Assembly (NCBI GenBank): GCA_963843315.1
Contig: CAWJJU010000001.1
Span: 124,001-188,000, forward strand
DNA: 64,000 nucleotides
Source of the DNA: JAWVFM01 sp963843315
Lineage (GTDB): Bacteria > Actinomycetota > Thermoleophilia > Solirubrobacterales > 70-9
Direction: 5' to 3'
The position numbers were made by a program, and so were the translations under genes. Shown here piece after piece: positions 42,805 to 51,032 of the stretch. The stretch's first letter is position 1; every line of letters begins with the position of its first letter. The notes beneath the pieces were generated by a model. It had not been told where the DNA came from, searched no databases, and saw only the letters and a list, made by a program, of their open reading frames with translations.

Positions 42805-43604
42805 TGGACCTGGGCCTCTCCGGCACGGGCTGCGCGGTAACCGGCGCCAGCCGTGGGATCGGCCTGGAGGTCTGCCGGCGCCTGTGCGCAGAGGGCGCGG
42901 GCGTGCTGATGGTGGCCCGTGGCGAGGAGGAGCTGGACGCCGCGGCCGCGGCCTGCGCCGCCGAGGGTGGACAGGCGGTCCCACTTGCCCTCGACGTCAC
43001 GCAGCCCGACGCCGGGGAGCGAATCCTCGCTGCGGCGAGCGAGGCGTTCGGCTCGCTCGACGTCCTCGTCAACAACGCCGGGACGGCGAGCTGGCGCAAC
43101 CTCGACGAGGTTCCCGAGTCCGACTGGTACGCGGCGTGGGAGCTGAACGTGATGGCGCCGCTGCGGGCAATGCGGGCCGCGATTCCGCCCATGCGCGATC
43201 GCGGCTACGGCCGGGTGGTCAACGTCGCCTCGACGGCCGGCAAGCGCCCAACGCTGACGATGCCCGAGTACTCGGTCGCGAAGGCGGCGGAGCTGTCGCT
43301 GTCCCGCCTGCACGCCGACCTCTACGCAGCCGACGGCGTGCTGGTGAACGCGGTCTGCCCGGGGCCGGCGAAGTCGGAGCTGTGGATGGCGCCGGGCGGG
43401 CTGCTCGACCAGAGCCGCGAGGCCACGGGCGCGGATTCTCGCGAGGCGGCCGAGAGCGCCATGGGAGCCAAGCGCCCGATCGGCCGCCTGGCCGAGCCTG
43501 GCGAGATCGCCGACGCGATCGTCTTCCTCTGCTCACGACGGGCCAGCTACGTCGCCGGCTCGGCCTGGTCGGTCGACGGCGGCACGGTTCAGGTGATCAT
43601 CTGA
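42804..43604 (+). CDS. Short-chain dehydrogenase/reductase
   Basis: A 266-residue classical SDR with the coenzyme motif TGASRGIG (residues 14-21), NNAG in DVLVNNAGTASWRN, and the catalytic triad Ser in NVASTAGKRP, Tyr and Lys in PEYSVAKAAELS. The C-terminus ends AIVFLCSRRASYVAGSAWSV, as in FabG-like enzymes, with DGG in the last ten residues. The substrate is unknown. ATG at 42804. Confidence 0.93.
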   Translation: MDLGLSGTGCAVTGASRGIGLEVCRRLCAEGAGVLMVARGEEELDAAAAACAAEGGQAVPLALDVTQPDAGERILAAASEAFGSLDVLVNNAGTASWRNLDEVPESDWYAAWELNVMAPLRAMRAAIPPMRDRGYGRVVNVASTAGKRPTLTMPEYSVAKAAELSLSRLHADLYAADGVLVNAVCPGPAKSELWMAPGGLLDQSREATGADSREAAESAMGAKRPIGRLAEPGEIADAIVFLCSRRASYVAGSAWSVDGGTVQVII

Positions 43605-43615
43605 GCGGCGACGCG

Positions 43616-44194
43616 ATGCCGGATGAAGCCGAGAGCAGCGAGGTCGCCGCGCTGCAGCGCCGCCTGTTGGGAGTCGCCGAAGCGGGGGCGCTCGACGCGC
43701 CCGGCAAGACCGACGCCGCCGTCCTCATCGCCATGCACGGCTTTCCGCACCGCACGCAGATCCTGCTCACCGAGCGCCACGCCGCGCTGCGCCGCCATGC
43801 GGGCGAGATCTCGTTCCCCGGAGGGCGCCGCGATCCCGACGACGAGGACTTCGTCGCCACGGCGCTGCGCGAGGCGCACGAGGAGGTCGGCCTGCTCCCC
43901 GGCCTCGTCGAGGTCGCGGGGGCGCTGCCGCCCGTGGGGACCTTCGTCACCGGCTACCGGGTCTTCCCGATCGTCGGCCTGCTGGCCGAGCCCCCCGACC
44001 TGCGGCCGAACCCCTCCGAGGTCTCCGCAGTGCTGGAGTTCGAGCTGAACGTGCTGCGCGAGTCGTTCGCGATGCGGCGGCTGGTCCGCCGCGGACTGCC
44101 CATCCGCACCCCCACTTTCGAGGTGGAAGACCACCTGATCTGGGGCGCAACCGCGAGGATCCTGGGCGAGCTGATCGACCGGCTGGACGCCTGA
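43616..44194 (+). CDS. Nudix hydrolase (CoA pyrophosphatase-like)
   Basis: A 192-residue protein. The Nudix box GGRRDPDDEDFVATALREAH-EEVGL is intact. It is preceded by LLTERHAALRRHAGEISFPG, the LLTxR...LRxHxGxxSFPGG signature of CoA/NADH pyrophosphatases of the YeaB/NudL group. After it, GTFVTGYRVFPIVGLLAEPP is also typical. ATG at 43616, 11 bases after the SDR stop. It may clear CoA derivatives near acyl-CoA genes. Confidence 0.93.
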   Translation: MPDEAESSEVAALQRRLLGVAEAGALDAPGKTDAAVLIAMHGFPHRTQILLTERHAALRRHAGEISFPGGRRDPDDEDFVATALREAHEEVGLLPGLVEVAGALPPVGTFVTGYRVFPIVGLLAEPPDLRPNPSEVSAVLEFELNVLRESFAMRRLVRRGLPIRTPTFEVEDHLIWGATARILGELIDRLDA

Positions 44195-44251
44195 CCCGCG
44201 ACGGTTCCCACTGGCGCGACCGCCCGGCCCGGCGGTAAGGTTCACCTTGGG

Positions 44252-44812
44252 ATGGGAGAGGAGTCCAAAGGCCGACAGCGCGACTCGCGCGGGCGCTTCG
44301 CCTCCAAGGGCGACGATGCCGCCGTGCCGGACGCTCCCGACGACGCCAAGGTCGTCGAGCGAGGCGAGGGCGAGCCGCCCGAGAACGAGACCGCCATGGA
44401 GCGGATCGAGCGCACGCGCAGCGGCGACCTGCGCGAGGGCGAGTGGACCGAGGACATCAGCGACACCACCGCGCCCTCGGTCGGCCCCGACAGCGTGATC
44501 GTCCACCACGAGGACACCGGCGACGACCGCGAACGCAGCGTCGACGCCATGGGCCAGGACAAGCACAGGCAGGTGGTCGGCCAGTCCTACGGGCCGAGCA
44601 AGGCCCGGCAGTTTGCGCTCTACGGGGTCTTCGTCGCGATCGTGATCGCCCTGTTCATCGGCGGCAAGATCGCAGTGGACCACTTCGACCAGGCACCCTC
44701 ACACAACAAGGACCAAGCGCCGTGGTCGGCCTCGAACGCCAAGCAGCACACGCCGCAGCGGTTCGTCGACGTTCAGAGCAACAAGCCGGCGAACGCCAAG
44801 CCCCCTAACTGA
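44252..44812 (+). CDS. Single-pass membrane protein of unknown function
   Basis: A 186-residue protein. A long charged cytoplasmic part (MGEESKGRQRDSRGRFASKG, DDAKVVERGEGEPPENETAM) with a SVIVHHEDTGDDRERSVDAM acidic stretch precedes one membrane helix (FALYGVFVAIVIALFIGGKI at about 122-141) and a short outer tail. The ribosome site GGGATGGGAG is weak. Its stop lies eight bases inside the end of the opposing gene. No family recognised. Confidence 0.65.
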   Translation: MGEESKGRQRDSRGRFASKGDDAAVPDAPDDAKVVERGEGEPPENETAMERIERTRSGDLREGEWTEDISDTTAPSVGPDSVIVHHEDTGDDRERSVDAMGQDKHRQVVGQSYGPSKARQFALYGVFVAIVIALFIGGKIAVDHFDQAPSHNKDQAPWSASNAKQHTPQRFVDVQSNKPANAKPPN

Positions 44813-45293
44813 TCAGGCTCGCCACGGCGGCGCTCATCGCCGCGAGCCAGGCCTCGTGACCTCCCGGATCGGCCTCGACGATCCGCGCGGGTATGCGCCA
44901 GGTCGCCGCGGCCGCCTCGACGGCGCGTCGCCCGCTTGCCAGCGCGGCCGGGGGCGCCGACCCCGCTGCCTCGTAGACGAACCCGCGAACCGGCGTGTCC
45001 ACCAGCTCCTCCAGGAGCCGCTCCAGCCGCGCCGTGTGGAGCGCCTCGACGGACTCGCGGGAACCGGCGGCGCTGCCCATGAGCCACACGAGCACCGTCA
45101 CGTCGGCGACGTGCTCCATGACGTCGGCGATGCGATCCGGGTCGACAACCACCCCCTCCAACCCAGCCGCCTCGATGGCCTTCGCGCCGGCCTGGGTGCG
45201 TGAGGTGCCCCGCACCATCCAGCCCGACGCCGCCAACTCGGCGCCGAGGGACCGGCCGCGGCAGCCGCAGCCGGCGATGAGCGCGCGCGCCAC
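44805..45293 (-). CDS. Rossmann-fold NAD(P)-binding protein
   Basis: A 162-residue protein. ARALIAGCGCRGRSLGAELA has the GxGxxG nucleotide-binding motif, followed by WMVRGTSRTQAGAKAIEAAG and DVTVLVWLMGSAAGSRESVE. It is shorter than extended SDR/epimerase proteins but keeps their N-terminal half. GTG at 45293 comes three bases after the upstream stop. Function unknown, possibly an epimerase-like reductase of unknown substrate. Confidence 0.72.
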   Translation of the reverse strand: MARALIAGCGCRGRSLGAELAASGWMVRGTSRTQAGAKAIEAAGLEGVVVDPDRIADVMEHVADVTVLVWLMGSAAGSRESVEALHTARLERLLEELVDTPVRGFVYEAAGSAPPAALASGRRAVEAAAATWRIPARIVEADPGGHEAWLAAMSAAVASLIS

Positions 45294-45296
45294 CGC

Positions 45297-45593
45297 CTAG
45301 GGCAGGTCGCGAGGCTTGCCGCGCGCCCGCTCGCGGATGGCCTCGTCCTCCTGGGCCATGCGGTGTGCGTCGTCCTCGGTGATCTCGGCAGCACCGCGCC
45401 GGCGCCGATAGGCGTTCTGGGCGGCGATCATCTGGGCGACATCGTCGACCTCGAGCTCCACCTCGGTCTCGTAGGAGCGCGTGGGCTTCCAGTCGACGAG
45501 GTCCGCGCCGCTGCCCGGATAGGCGCGGGCCAGGAGGACCAGCAGGAGGACGAGGAAGGCGACGCCGCCGAGCGTCAGGAAGATGAAGTCCAC
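45297..45593 (-). CDS. Small membrane-anchored protein
   Basis: A 98-residue protein with an N-terminal helix (FIFLTLGGVAFLVLLLVLLA) and a charged cytoplasmic part, SYETEVELEVDDVAQMIAAQ then NAYRRRRGAAEITEDDAHRM. One helix followed by a long polar helix suggests a scaffold. It is next to the Rossmann gene, and divergent from the thiolase gene (68 bases). ATG at 45593. Confidence 0.65.
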   Translation of the reverse strand: MDFIFLTLGGVAFLVLLLVLLARAYPGSGADLVDWKPTRSYETEVELEVDDVAQMIAAQNAYRRRRGAAEITEDDAHRMAQEDEAIRERARGKPRDLP

Positions 45594-45661
45594 GACGTGT
45601 CCACCTTAGACGCCCTGGGGGCATGCGGCGACGTCTCGCGCCCGCCTGCGAAAATCGCCGC

Positions 45662-46870
45662 GTGAGCGAGGCTCTGGTGATCGACGCCCTCCGGACCCCG
45701 ATCGGCCGCTACGGCGGGGTCCTCGCGGGCGCCCGCCCCGACGACCTCGCGGCCCACGTCGTCGGCCGGGCGGTCGAGCGAAACGGGGTCGACCCCGCCG
45801 AGATCACGGACGTGTTCATGGGCGCCGCGAACCAGGCCGGAGAGGACAACCGCGACGTCGCCCGCATGGCAGTCCTGCTCGCAGGCCTGCCGGTCTCGGT
45901 GCCGGGCGCGACCGTCAACCGGCTCTGCGCGTCGGGACTGGAGGCCGCCAACCAGGCCTCGCGCGCGCTCCGCCTGGGCGAGGGGGACATCTACCTCGCC
46001 GGCGGCGTCGAGTCGATGAGTCGCGCGCCCTGGGTGGTGCCGAAGCCCGAGCGCGGGTTTCCGCGCGGCCCGGAGACCCTTCACGACACGGCGCTGGGCT
46101 GGCGCCTGATCAACCCGCGAATGGCCGAGATGCACTCGACCGAGGCGATGGGCGAGACGGCCGAGAACGTCGCCGAGCGCTACGGCGTCTCGCGCGAGCG
46201 CCAGGACGAGTTCGCGCTGCGCAGCCACCAGCGGGCGATCGCCGCGCAGCAGGCCGGGCGATTCGACGACGAGATCGTGCCCTACGAGGCGCCGGCGGGC
46301 CGCGGCGCGACGCAGACGGTCGAGGCCGACGAGGGGCCCCGGGCCGAGACGACGCTAGAGAAGCTCGCCTCGCTGCGGCCGGTCTTCCGTGACGGCGGAT
46401 CGGTCACCGCCGGCAACGCCTCCACCCTCAACGACGGCGCCGCATGCATGGTCATGGCCAGCCCGGCCGGCGCCGAACGACTTGGCGCGCGCCCGCTCGC
46501 GCGGATTCTCGGCATCGGCGCCGCCGGGGTCGACCCCGCGTACATGGGGATCGGGCCGGTCGAGGCAATACCCAAGGCGCTGCGGGCGGCCGGCCTGGAC
46601 CTGGCCGACATCGACCTGATCGAGATCAACGAGGCCTTCGCCGCGCAGGTCCTCGCCTGCGTCGACGAGCTCGGCATCGACCAGGAGCGCCTGAACGTCA
46701 ACGGCGGCGCGATCGCGATCGGCCACCCCCTGGGCTGCTCGGGGGCGCGCCTGCTGGGAACGCTCGCCTGGGAGCTTCGCCGGCGCGGAGCCCGCTACGG
46801 CGTGGCCGCCCTGTGCATCGGCGTCGGGCAGGGCCTGGCGACCGTGATCGAAAACCCCGAGGCCCGCTGA
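45662..46870 (+). CDS. Thiolase (acetyl-CoA acetyltransferase/3-oxoadipyl-CoA thiolase-like)
   Basis: A 402-residue type II thiolase. The nucleophile Cys89 is in VNRLCASGLEAANQASRA, the conserved His in NVNGGAIAIGHPLGCSGAR, and the second cysteine in LCIGVGQG. The motif text resembles PcaF/PaaJ. It catalyses the last CoA-thiolysis step of beta-oxidation or, in the other direction, condenses acetyl-CoA. GTG at 45662 gives VSEALVIDALRTPIGRYGG, a normal start. It begins the acyl-CoA gene series; gaps between genes are short. Confidence 0.93.
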   Translation: MSEALVIDALRTPIGRYGGVLAGARPDDLAAHVVGRAVERNGVDPAEITDVFMGAANQAGEDNRDVARMAVLLAGLPVSVPGATVNRLCASGLEAANQASRALRLGEGDIYLAGGVESMSRAPWVVPKPERGFPRGPETLHDTALGWRLINPRMAEMHSTEAMGETAENVAERYGVSRERQDEFALRSHQRAIAAQQAGRFDDEIVPYEAPAGRGATQTVEADEGPRAETTLEKLASLRPVFRDGGSVTAGNASTLNDGAACMVMASPAGAERLGARPLARILGIGAAGVDPAYMGIGPVEAIPKALRAAGLDLADIDLIEINEAFAAQVLACVDELGIDQERLNVNGGAIAIGHPLGCSGARLLGTLAWELRRRGARYGVAALCIGVGQGLATVIENPEAR

Positions 46871-46919
46871 GCGCGCCCGGCGGAGCGCCCGCTTCCCCGC
46901 CCCGATAGCCTCGCGTCCG

Positions 46920-47717
46920 ATGAGCGTCAACGAGATCGTCAGCGTCGACGGGGCCATTTCTCCCACCGCGGAAGCGACCATCCCCCTGAAGGACGACGGC
47001 CTCTACCGAGGCGACGGCGTCTTCGAGGTCACCCGCATCTACGGCGGCCTCCCGTTCGTCCTCGACGAGCACCTCGACCGCCTGGAGCGATCCGCCGCGC
47101 AGATCCACCTCCCGGTGGAGCGCGCGGCCCTGGAGCGCGAGATCGGCGCCCTCGTCGAGGCCCACGGCGACGCCGACGCGCAGCTGCGGATCGTCGTCAC
47201 CCGCGGCGGGCGGCGAATCGCGGCGGTCGAGCCGCTTCCCGACCTGGCGCCCGCGGTGAGCCTCGCCACCGTCGAGTATCAGCCATCGATCATCCTCACG
47301 GGCGCGAAGACGCTCTCCTACGGGGCGAACATGCAGGCGACCAGGCTCGCCAACGAGAGGGGCGCCGACGAGGCCGTCTTCGTCTCGCCGGCCGGCGTCG
47401 TGCTGGAGCCGCCGACCTCCACCGTGTTCTGGGCGGCGCCAGACGGGCGGCTGCGCACGCCGCATCTCGAGGGCGGCATCCTCGATTCGATCACCCGCCG
47501 CAAGCTGATCGAGGTGCTCGAGGACGTCGAGGAGGGCGACTTTCCGCTCGACGACCTGCTGTCGGCGAGCGAAGCGTTCCTCGCGTCGTCGGTGCGGGAG
47601 GTCCAGCCCGTGAGCTCCATCGACGGGCGCGAGCTCGAGCGCAACGGCCCGCGCACGCAGTCGGCGCGGGCGGCCTTCGACTCCCTGATCTCCGACTGGC
47701 GCGCGGCGCAGGCCTGA
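46920..47717 (+). CDS. Class IV (branched-chain-like) PLP aminotransferase
   Basis: A 265-residue fold-type IV aminotransferase (BCAT/ADC-lyase group). The PLP lysine is in LTGAKTLSYGANMQATRLAN near residue 130. Phosphate-binding text is EPPTSTVFWAAPDG and GGILDSITRRKLIEV. LFEAF-type text here is YRGDGVFEVTRIYGG. It lies between thiolase and acyl-CoA dehydrogenase, three bases before the latter, so it probably starts the amino-acid (valine/leucine or beta-amino acid) breakdown that the rest completes. Substrate by inference only. Confidence 0.9.
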   Translation: MSVNEIVSVDGAISPTAEATIPLKDDGLYRGDGVFEVTRIYGGLPFVLDEHLDRLERSAAQIHLPVERAALEREIGALVEAHGDADAQLRIVVTRGGRRIAAVEPLPDLAPAVSLATVEYQPSIILTGAKTLSYGANMQATRLANERGADEAVFVSPAGVVLEPPTSTVFWAAPDGRLRTPHLEGGILDSITRRKLIEVLEDVEEGDFPLDDLLSASEAFLASSVREVQPVSSIDGRELERNGPRTQSARAAFDSLISDWRAAQA

Positions 47718-47719
47718 CC

Positions 47720-48889
47720 ATGGACCTCGAGCTCAGCGACGAGCAGCGTCTGATCTCCGAGACGGCGCGCGACTTCACCGACAACGAGATCATCCCCAGC
47801 GCTCGCGACAGCGACCGCGCGGAGAGGTTCGACGTCGACCTGGCCCGCCGCCTCGGCGAGATGGGGTACCTCGGAGCCCCCGTCGCCGAGGAGTACGGCG
47901 GCCGCGGCCTCGACTTCACGAGCTATGGGCTGATCCTCGAAGAGGTCGGGCGCGGCGACTCCGCGATGCGCACCGTCGTCTCGGTGCAGACCTCGCTGGT
48001 ATGCGGGTCCATCGAGCGCTGGGGCTCGGAGGAGCAGAAGCAGCGGTGGCTGCCGAGCCTGTGCTCGGGCGAGGCCTTCGGCTGCTTCGGGCTGACCGAG
48101 CCGGACGCCGGCTCCGACCCGTCGTCGATGCGCACCCGGGCCGAGAAGATCGACGGCGGCTGGCGGATCAACGGCCAGAAGATGTGGATCTCGCTGGGCA
48201 ACTTCGCCTCGGTGGCGCTGGTCTTCGCGCAGACCGACCCCGAGAAGAAGCACAAGGGGATCGCCTGCTTCCTGGTGCCGACCGACACGGACGGGTTCTC
48301 CAGCCAGGAGATCCACGGCAAGCTCGGCCTGCGGGCCTCCGACACCGCTTCCCTCGCCCTCGACGGCGTCGAGGTTGGCGACGACACGCTGATGGGCGAG
48401 GTCGGCGACGGCTTCAAGATCGCCATGTCGGCGCTGGACTCCGGCCGCTACTCGGTCGCCTCCGGCTGCGTGGGGATCTGCCAGGGGTGCGTCGATGCCT
48501 CGGTCGCCTACGCCAAGGAGCGCCACCAGTACGGGGTGCCGATCGCCAGCTTCCAGCTGGTGCAGGCAATGATCGCCGACATGATCGTCAGGCGTGACGC
48601 CGCCAGGATGCTGGTCCGCCGGGCGGGGCTCTTGAAGGACGCCGGCAAGCCGTCGACCGTCGAGACCTCGATTGCGAAGCTCTACGCCACGGAGGCCTCG
48701 ATCGAATGCGCCAATCTCGCCATCCAGGTCCACGGTGGCTCCGGCTACGTCGACGACCACCCCGTCGAGCGCTACCTGCGCGACGCCCGCGTGACCACCC
48801 TGTATGAGGGCACCTCGCAGATCCAGCAGCTGATCATCGGCCGCGACGCCACCGGGATCAACGCGCTGCTGCCGCTGAAGGGCGACTAG
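47720..48889 (+). CDS. Acyl-CoA dehydrogenase
   Basis: A 389-residue FAD enzyme that makes the alpha,beta double bond in acyl-CoA. Motifs: LGAPVAEEYGGRGLDF, CFGLTEPDAGSDPSSMRT (FAD), WRINGQKMWISLGNFASVAL, ERHQYGVPIASFQLVQAMIA, NLAIQVHGGSGYVDDHPVER and the catalytic glutamate in TTLYEGTSQIQQLIIG. The length is standard. ATG at 47720, two bases after the aminotransferase stop. Glu in the LYEGT position points to short-chain or glutaryl-type enzymes. Confidence 0.95.
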   Translation: MDLELSDEQRLISETARDFTDNEIIPSARDSDRAERFDVDLARRLGEMGYLGAPVAEEYGGRGLDFTSYGLILEEVGRGDSAMRTVVSVQTSLVCGSIERWGSEEQKQRWLPSLCSGEAFGCFGLTEPDAGSDPSSMRTRAEKIDGGWRINGQKMWISLGNFASVALVFAQTDPEKKHKGIACFLVPTDTDGFSSQEIHGKLGLRASDTASLALDGVEVGDDTLMGEVGDGFKIAMSALDSGRYSVASGCVGICQGCVDASVAYAKERHQYGVPIASFQLVQAMIADMIVRRDAARMLVRRAGLLKDAGKPSTVETSIAKLYATEASIECANLAIQVHGGSGYVDDHPVERYLRDARVTTLYEGTSQIQQLIIGRDATGINALLPLKGD

Positions 48890-48921
48890 CCGGCGGCGCG
48901 TAGCCGGTCGAGGCTCGGGCT

Positions 48922-49689
48922 CTGGCGCTGGTCGAAACAACCGTCGACGGTCAGGTCGCCCTGTGCCGGCTGAACCGCCCGGAGGCGCGCAACGCGCTCT
49001 CCCCCGAGGTAATGGAGGAGCTCACCGCCGCGCTTGCGGGCTACGACGCCGACGAGCAGGTGCGCTGCATCGTCCTCGCCGGCTCCGACGAGGTCTTCGC
49101 CGCCGGCGCCGACATCGGCAAGCTCGCCGAGCGCAAGTTCCACGAGGCCCTCTTTCACCCGGCGTCGGCCTTCTGGCGACGTGTGGCCGAATGCCGCACG
49201 CCCCTGATCGCCGCCGTCTCGGGATTCGCGCTCGGCGGCGGCTGCGAGCTCGCGCTGTGCTGCGACATGATCGTCGCCTCGGAGACGGCCCAGTTCGGCC
49301 AGCCCGAGATCAACCTGGGGATCATCCCGGGCGGCGGTGGCACCCAGCGCCTGGCGCGGGTCGTGGGCAAGCAGCGGGCCATGGAGCTTGTGCTCACCGG
49401 GCGTCGCATCGACGCCACCGAGGCCGAGCGGCTGGGCATGGTCAACCGGGTGACCCCGGCGGGCGAGTGGCTCGACGCCGCGATGGACCTCGCCCGCACC
49501 ATCGCCAAGCGCCCCCCGATCGCGGCCAAGCTCGCCAAGCAGGCGGTCCTTGCCGCGGAGGAGACCTCGTTGAGCGCCGGCCTGGAGGAGGAGCGCCGGC
49601 TGTACGAGCTCACGATGGCCACCGAGGACCGCGTCGAGGGCACGCGCGCATTCCTGGAGAAGCGAAAGCCCAAGTTCCGGGGCCGCTGA
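48922..49689 (+). CDS. Enoyl-CoA hydratase, CTG start
   Basis: A 255-residue crotonase that hydrates enoyl-CoA. LNRPEARNALSPEVMEELTA, FAAGADIGKLAERKFHEA, GFALGGGCELALCCDMIVAS and INLGIIPGGGGTQRLARVVG carry the oxyanion hole and the two glutamates. The conserved ALVETTVDGQVALCRLNRP start lies upstream of the first ATG (49012). A TAG closes the frame before it and no ATG, GTG or TTG exists, so CTG at 48922 (L-A-L-V-E-T) is the likely start. It follows the dehydrogenase by 32 bases. Confidence 0.9.
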   Translation: MALVETTVDGQVALCRLNRPEARNALSPEVMEELTAALAGYDADEQVRCIVLAGSDEVFAAGADIGKLAERKFHEALFHPASAFWRRVAECRTPLIAAVSGFALGGGCELALCCDMIVASETAQFGQPEINLGIIPGGGGTQRLARVVGKQRAMELVLTGRRIDATEAERLGMVNRVTPAGEWLDAAMDLARTIAKRPPIAAKLAKQAVLAAEETSLSAGLEEERRLYELTMATEDRVEGTRAFLEKRKPKFRGR

Positions 49690-49691
49690 GC

Positions 49692-51032
49692 GTGGTCGAG
49701 CGGATCGGCGTCGTCGGGGCGGGGACGATGGGCTGGGGCATCGCCCAGCTCGGGTGCCTCGGCGGCTTCGAGACCGTGCTGCACGACCCCGTCCCCGATG
49801 CGCTGGACGCGGGAATGGACAAGCTGCGCAGCGCTCTTGCGAAGGGCGCGCAGCGCGGCCGCTGGAGCGCCGCGGAGGCTGAGCGCGCCGCCGCGCGGGT
49901 GACGCCGGCCCCGCAGGCCGCCGGCCTCGCCGGATGCGACCTGGTCATCGAGGCGGCGCCGGAGGACGTCGAGCTGAAGCGCCGGCTCTTCGCCGAGCTG
50001 GAGGAGGTCTGCGGGCCCGACGCGGTGCTGGCAACCAACACCTCGTCCCTGCGCGTCAGCGAGATCGCCGAGCTGACCGAGCACCCCGAGCGGGTGTGCG
50101 GCATGCACTTCTTCAACCCGCCGGCCCTGATGAAGCTTGTGGAGGTCGTCTCCAGCGCGGCGACCGAGCCCGGCGTGGCCGCGGCGGTCACCGCGGTCGC
50201 GGAGCGGATGGGACGAACCCCGGTCTCAGCCACCGACAGCCCGGGGTTCATCGCCAACCGCTGCGCTCGGCCGTTTTCGCTGGAGGCCCTGCGCCTCTTC
50301 GGCGAGGGCATCGCCGATCCCGAGCAGATCGACCGCATCGTCCGGATCGGAGGCGGCTATCGCATGGGCCCCTTCGAGCTGACGGATCTGGTGGGCGTGG
50401 ACGTCAACCTTGAGGTCGCGAAGTCCTTCTACGAGCAGGCAGGTCACGAGCCGCGCTGGGAGCCGCATCCAATCCAGTTCGAGATGGTCGCGGCCGGACG
50501 GCTGGGCCGCAAGGCGGGACGGGGCTACTACGACTACTCGCTCGGGGAGCACCGTCCTCCCGATCCGAAGGGGGACGTCCCGGCGACCGCCACGGAGCGC
50601 GACCCGGAGATCGAGGCATTGGTCGAATGGGTTGCGATCCCGATCCTCGAGGACGCCCCGGTCGTCGAGATCGCGCGCCGCCCGCACACCACCCCCGACG
50701 AGCTCTCCCGCGCCGGGCGCTACTTCGCCTCGCTCGGCAAGCACGTGGAGTGCCTGCCCGGCCCCGCGCTGCCCGGCCTCGTCCTCGGGCGCGTGGTCTG
50801 CCAGCTGGTCAACGAGGCGCACTTCGCGTTGGGCGAGGGAGTCGCGAGCGCCGCCGACATCGACATCGCGCTGAAGCTGGGCCTCAACCATCCGCGCGGA
50901 CCGTTCGAGTGGTGTGAGGCGATCGGCGCCGAGAACGTCGTCGCCACGCTCGACGCCTTGCACGAGACGCTGGGCGAGGAGCGCTACCGGGTGGCGCCGG
51001 CCCTGCGCGCCGCCGGGCTCAACGGGCCCTGA
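49692..51032 (+). CDS. 3-hydroxyacyl-CoA dehydrogenase with two C-terminal domains
   Basis: A 446-residue NAD enzyme. GVVGAGTMGWGIAQLGCLGG binds NAD, EAAPEDVELKRRLFAELEE and HFFNPPALMKLVEVVSS (catalytic His) follow, then one 3HCDH domain (DSPGFIANRCARPFSLEALR ... GGGYRMGPFELTDLVGVDVN) and a second (LGRVVCQLVNEAHFALGEG to LNHPRGPFEWCEAIGAENV). Two domains of this kind are seen in PaaH-type proteins. GTG at 49692 is two bases after the hydratase stop; the much longer open frame upstream is a shadow of the hydratase. It overlaps the next, opposing gene. Confidence 0.95.
   Translation: MVERIGVVGAGTMGWGIAQLGCLGGFETVLHDPVPDALDAGMDKLRSALAKGAQRGRWSAAEAERAAARVTPAPQAAGLAGCDLVIEAAPEDVELKRRLFAELEEVCGPDAVLATNTSSLRVSEIAELTEHPERVCGMHFFNPPALMKLVEVVSSAATEPGVAAAVTAVAERMGRTPVSATDSPGFIANRCARPFSLEALRLFGEGIADPEQIDRIVRIGGGYRMGPFELTDLVGVDVNLEVAKSFYEQAGHEPRWEPHPIQFEMVAAGRLGRKAGRGYYDYSLGEHRPPDPKGDVPATATERDPEIEALVEWVAIPILEDAPVVEIARRPHTTPDELSRAGRYFASLGKHVECLPGPALPGLVLGRVVCQLVNEAHFALGEGVASAADIDIALKLGLNHPRGPFEWCEAIGAENVVATLDALHETLGEERYRVAPALRAAGLNGP

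Noticed and set aside
48963..49691. Upstream extension of the 3-hydroxyacyl-CoA dehydrogenase frame
   Set aside because: It is the enoyl-CoA hydratase in another frame; the true start is GTG at 49692.
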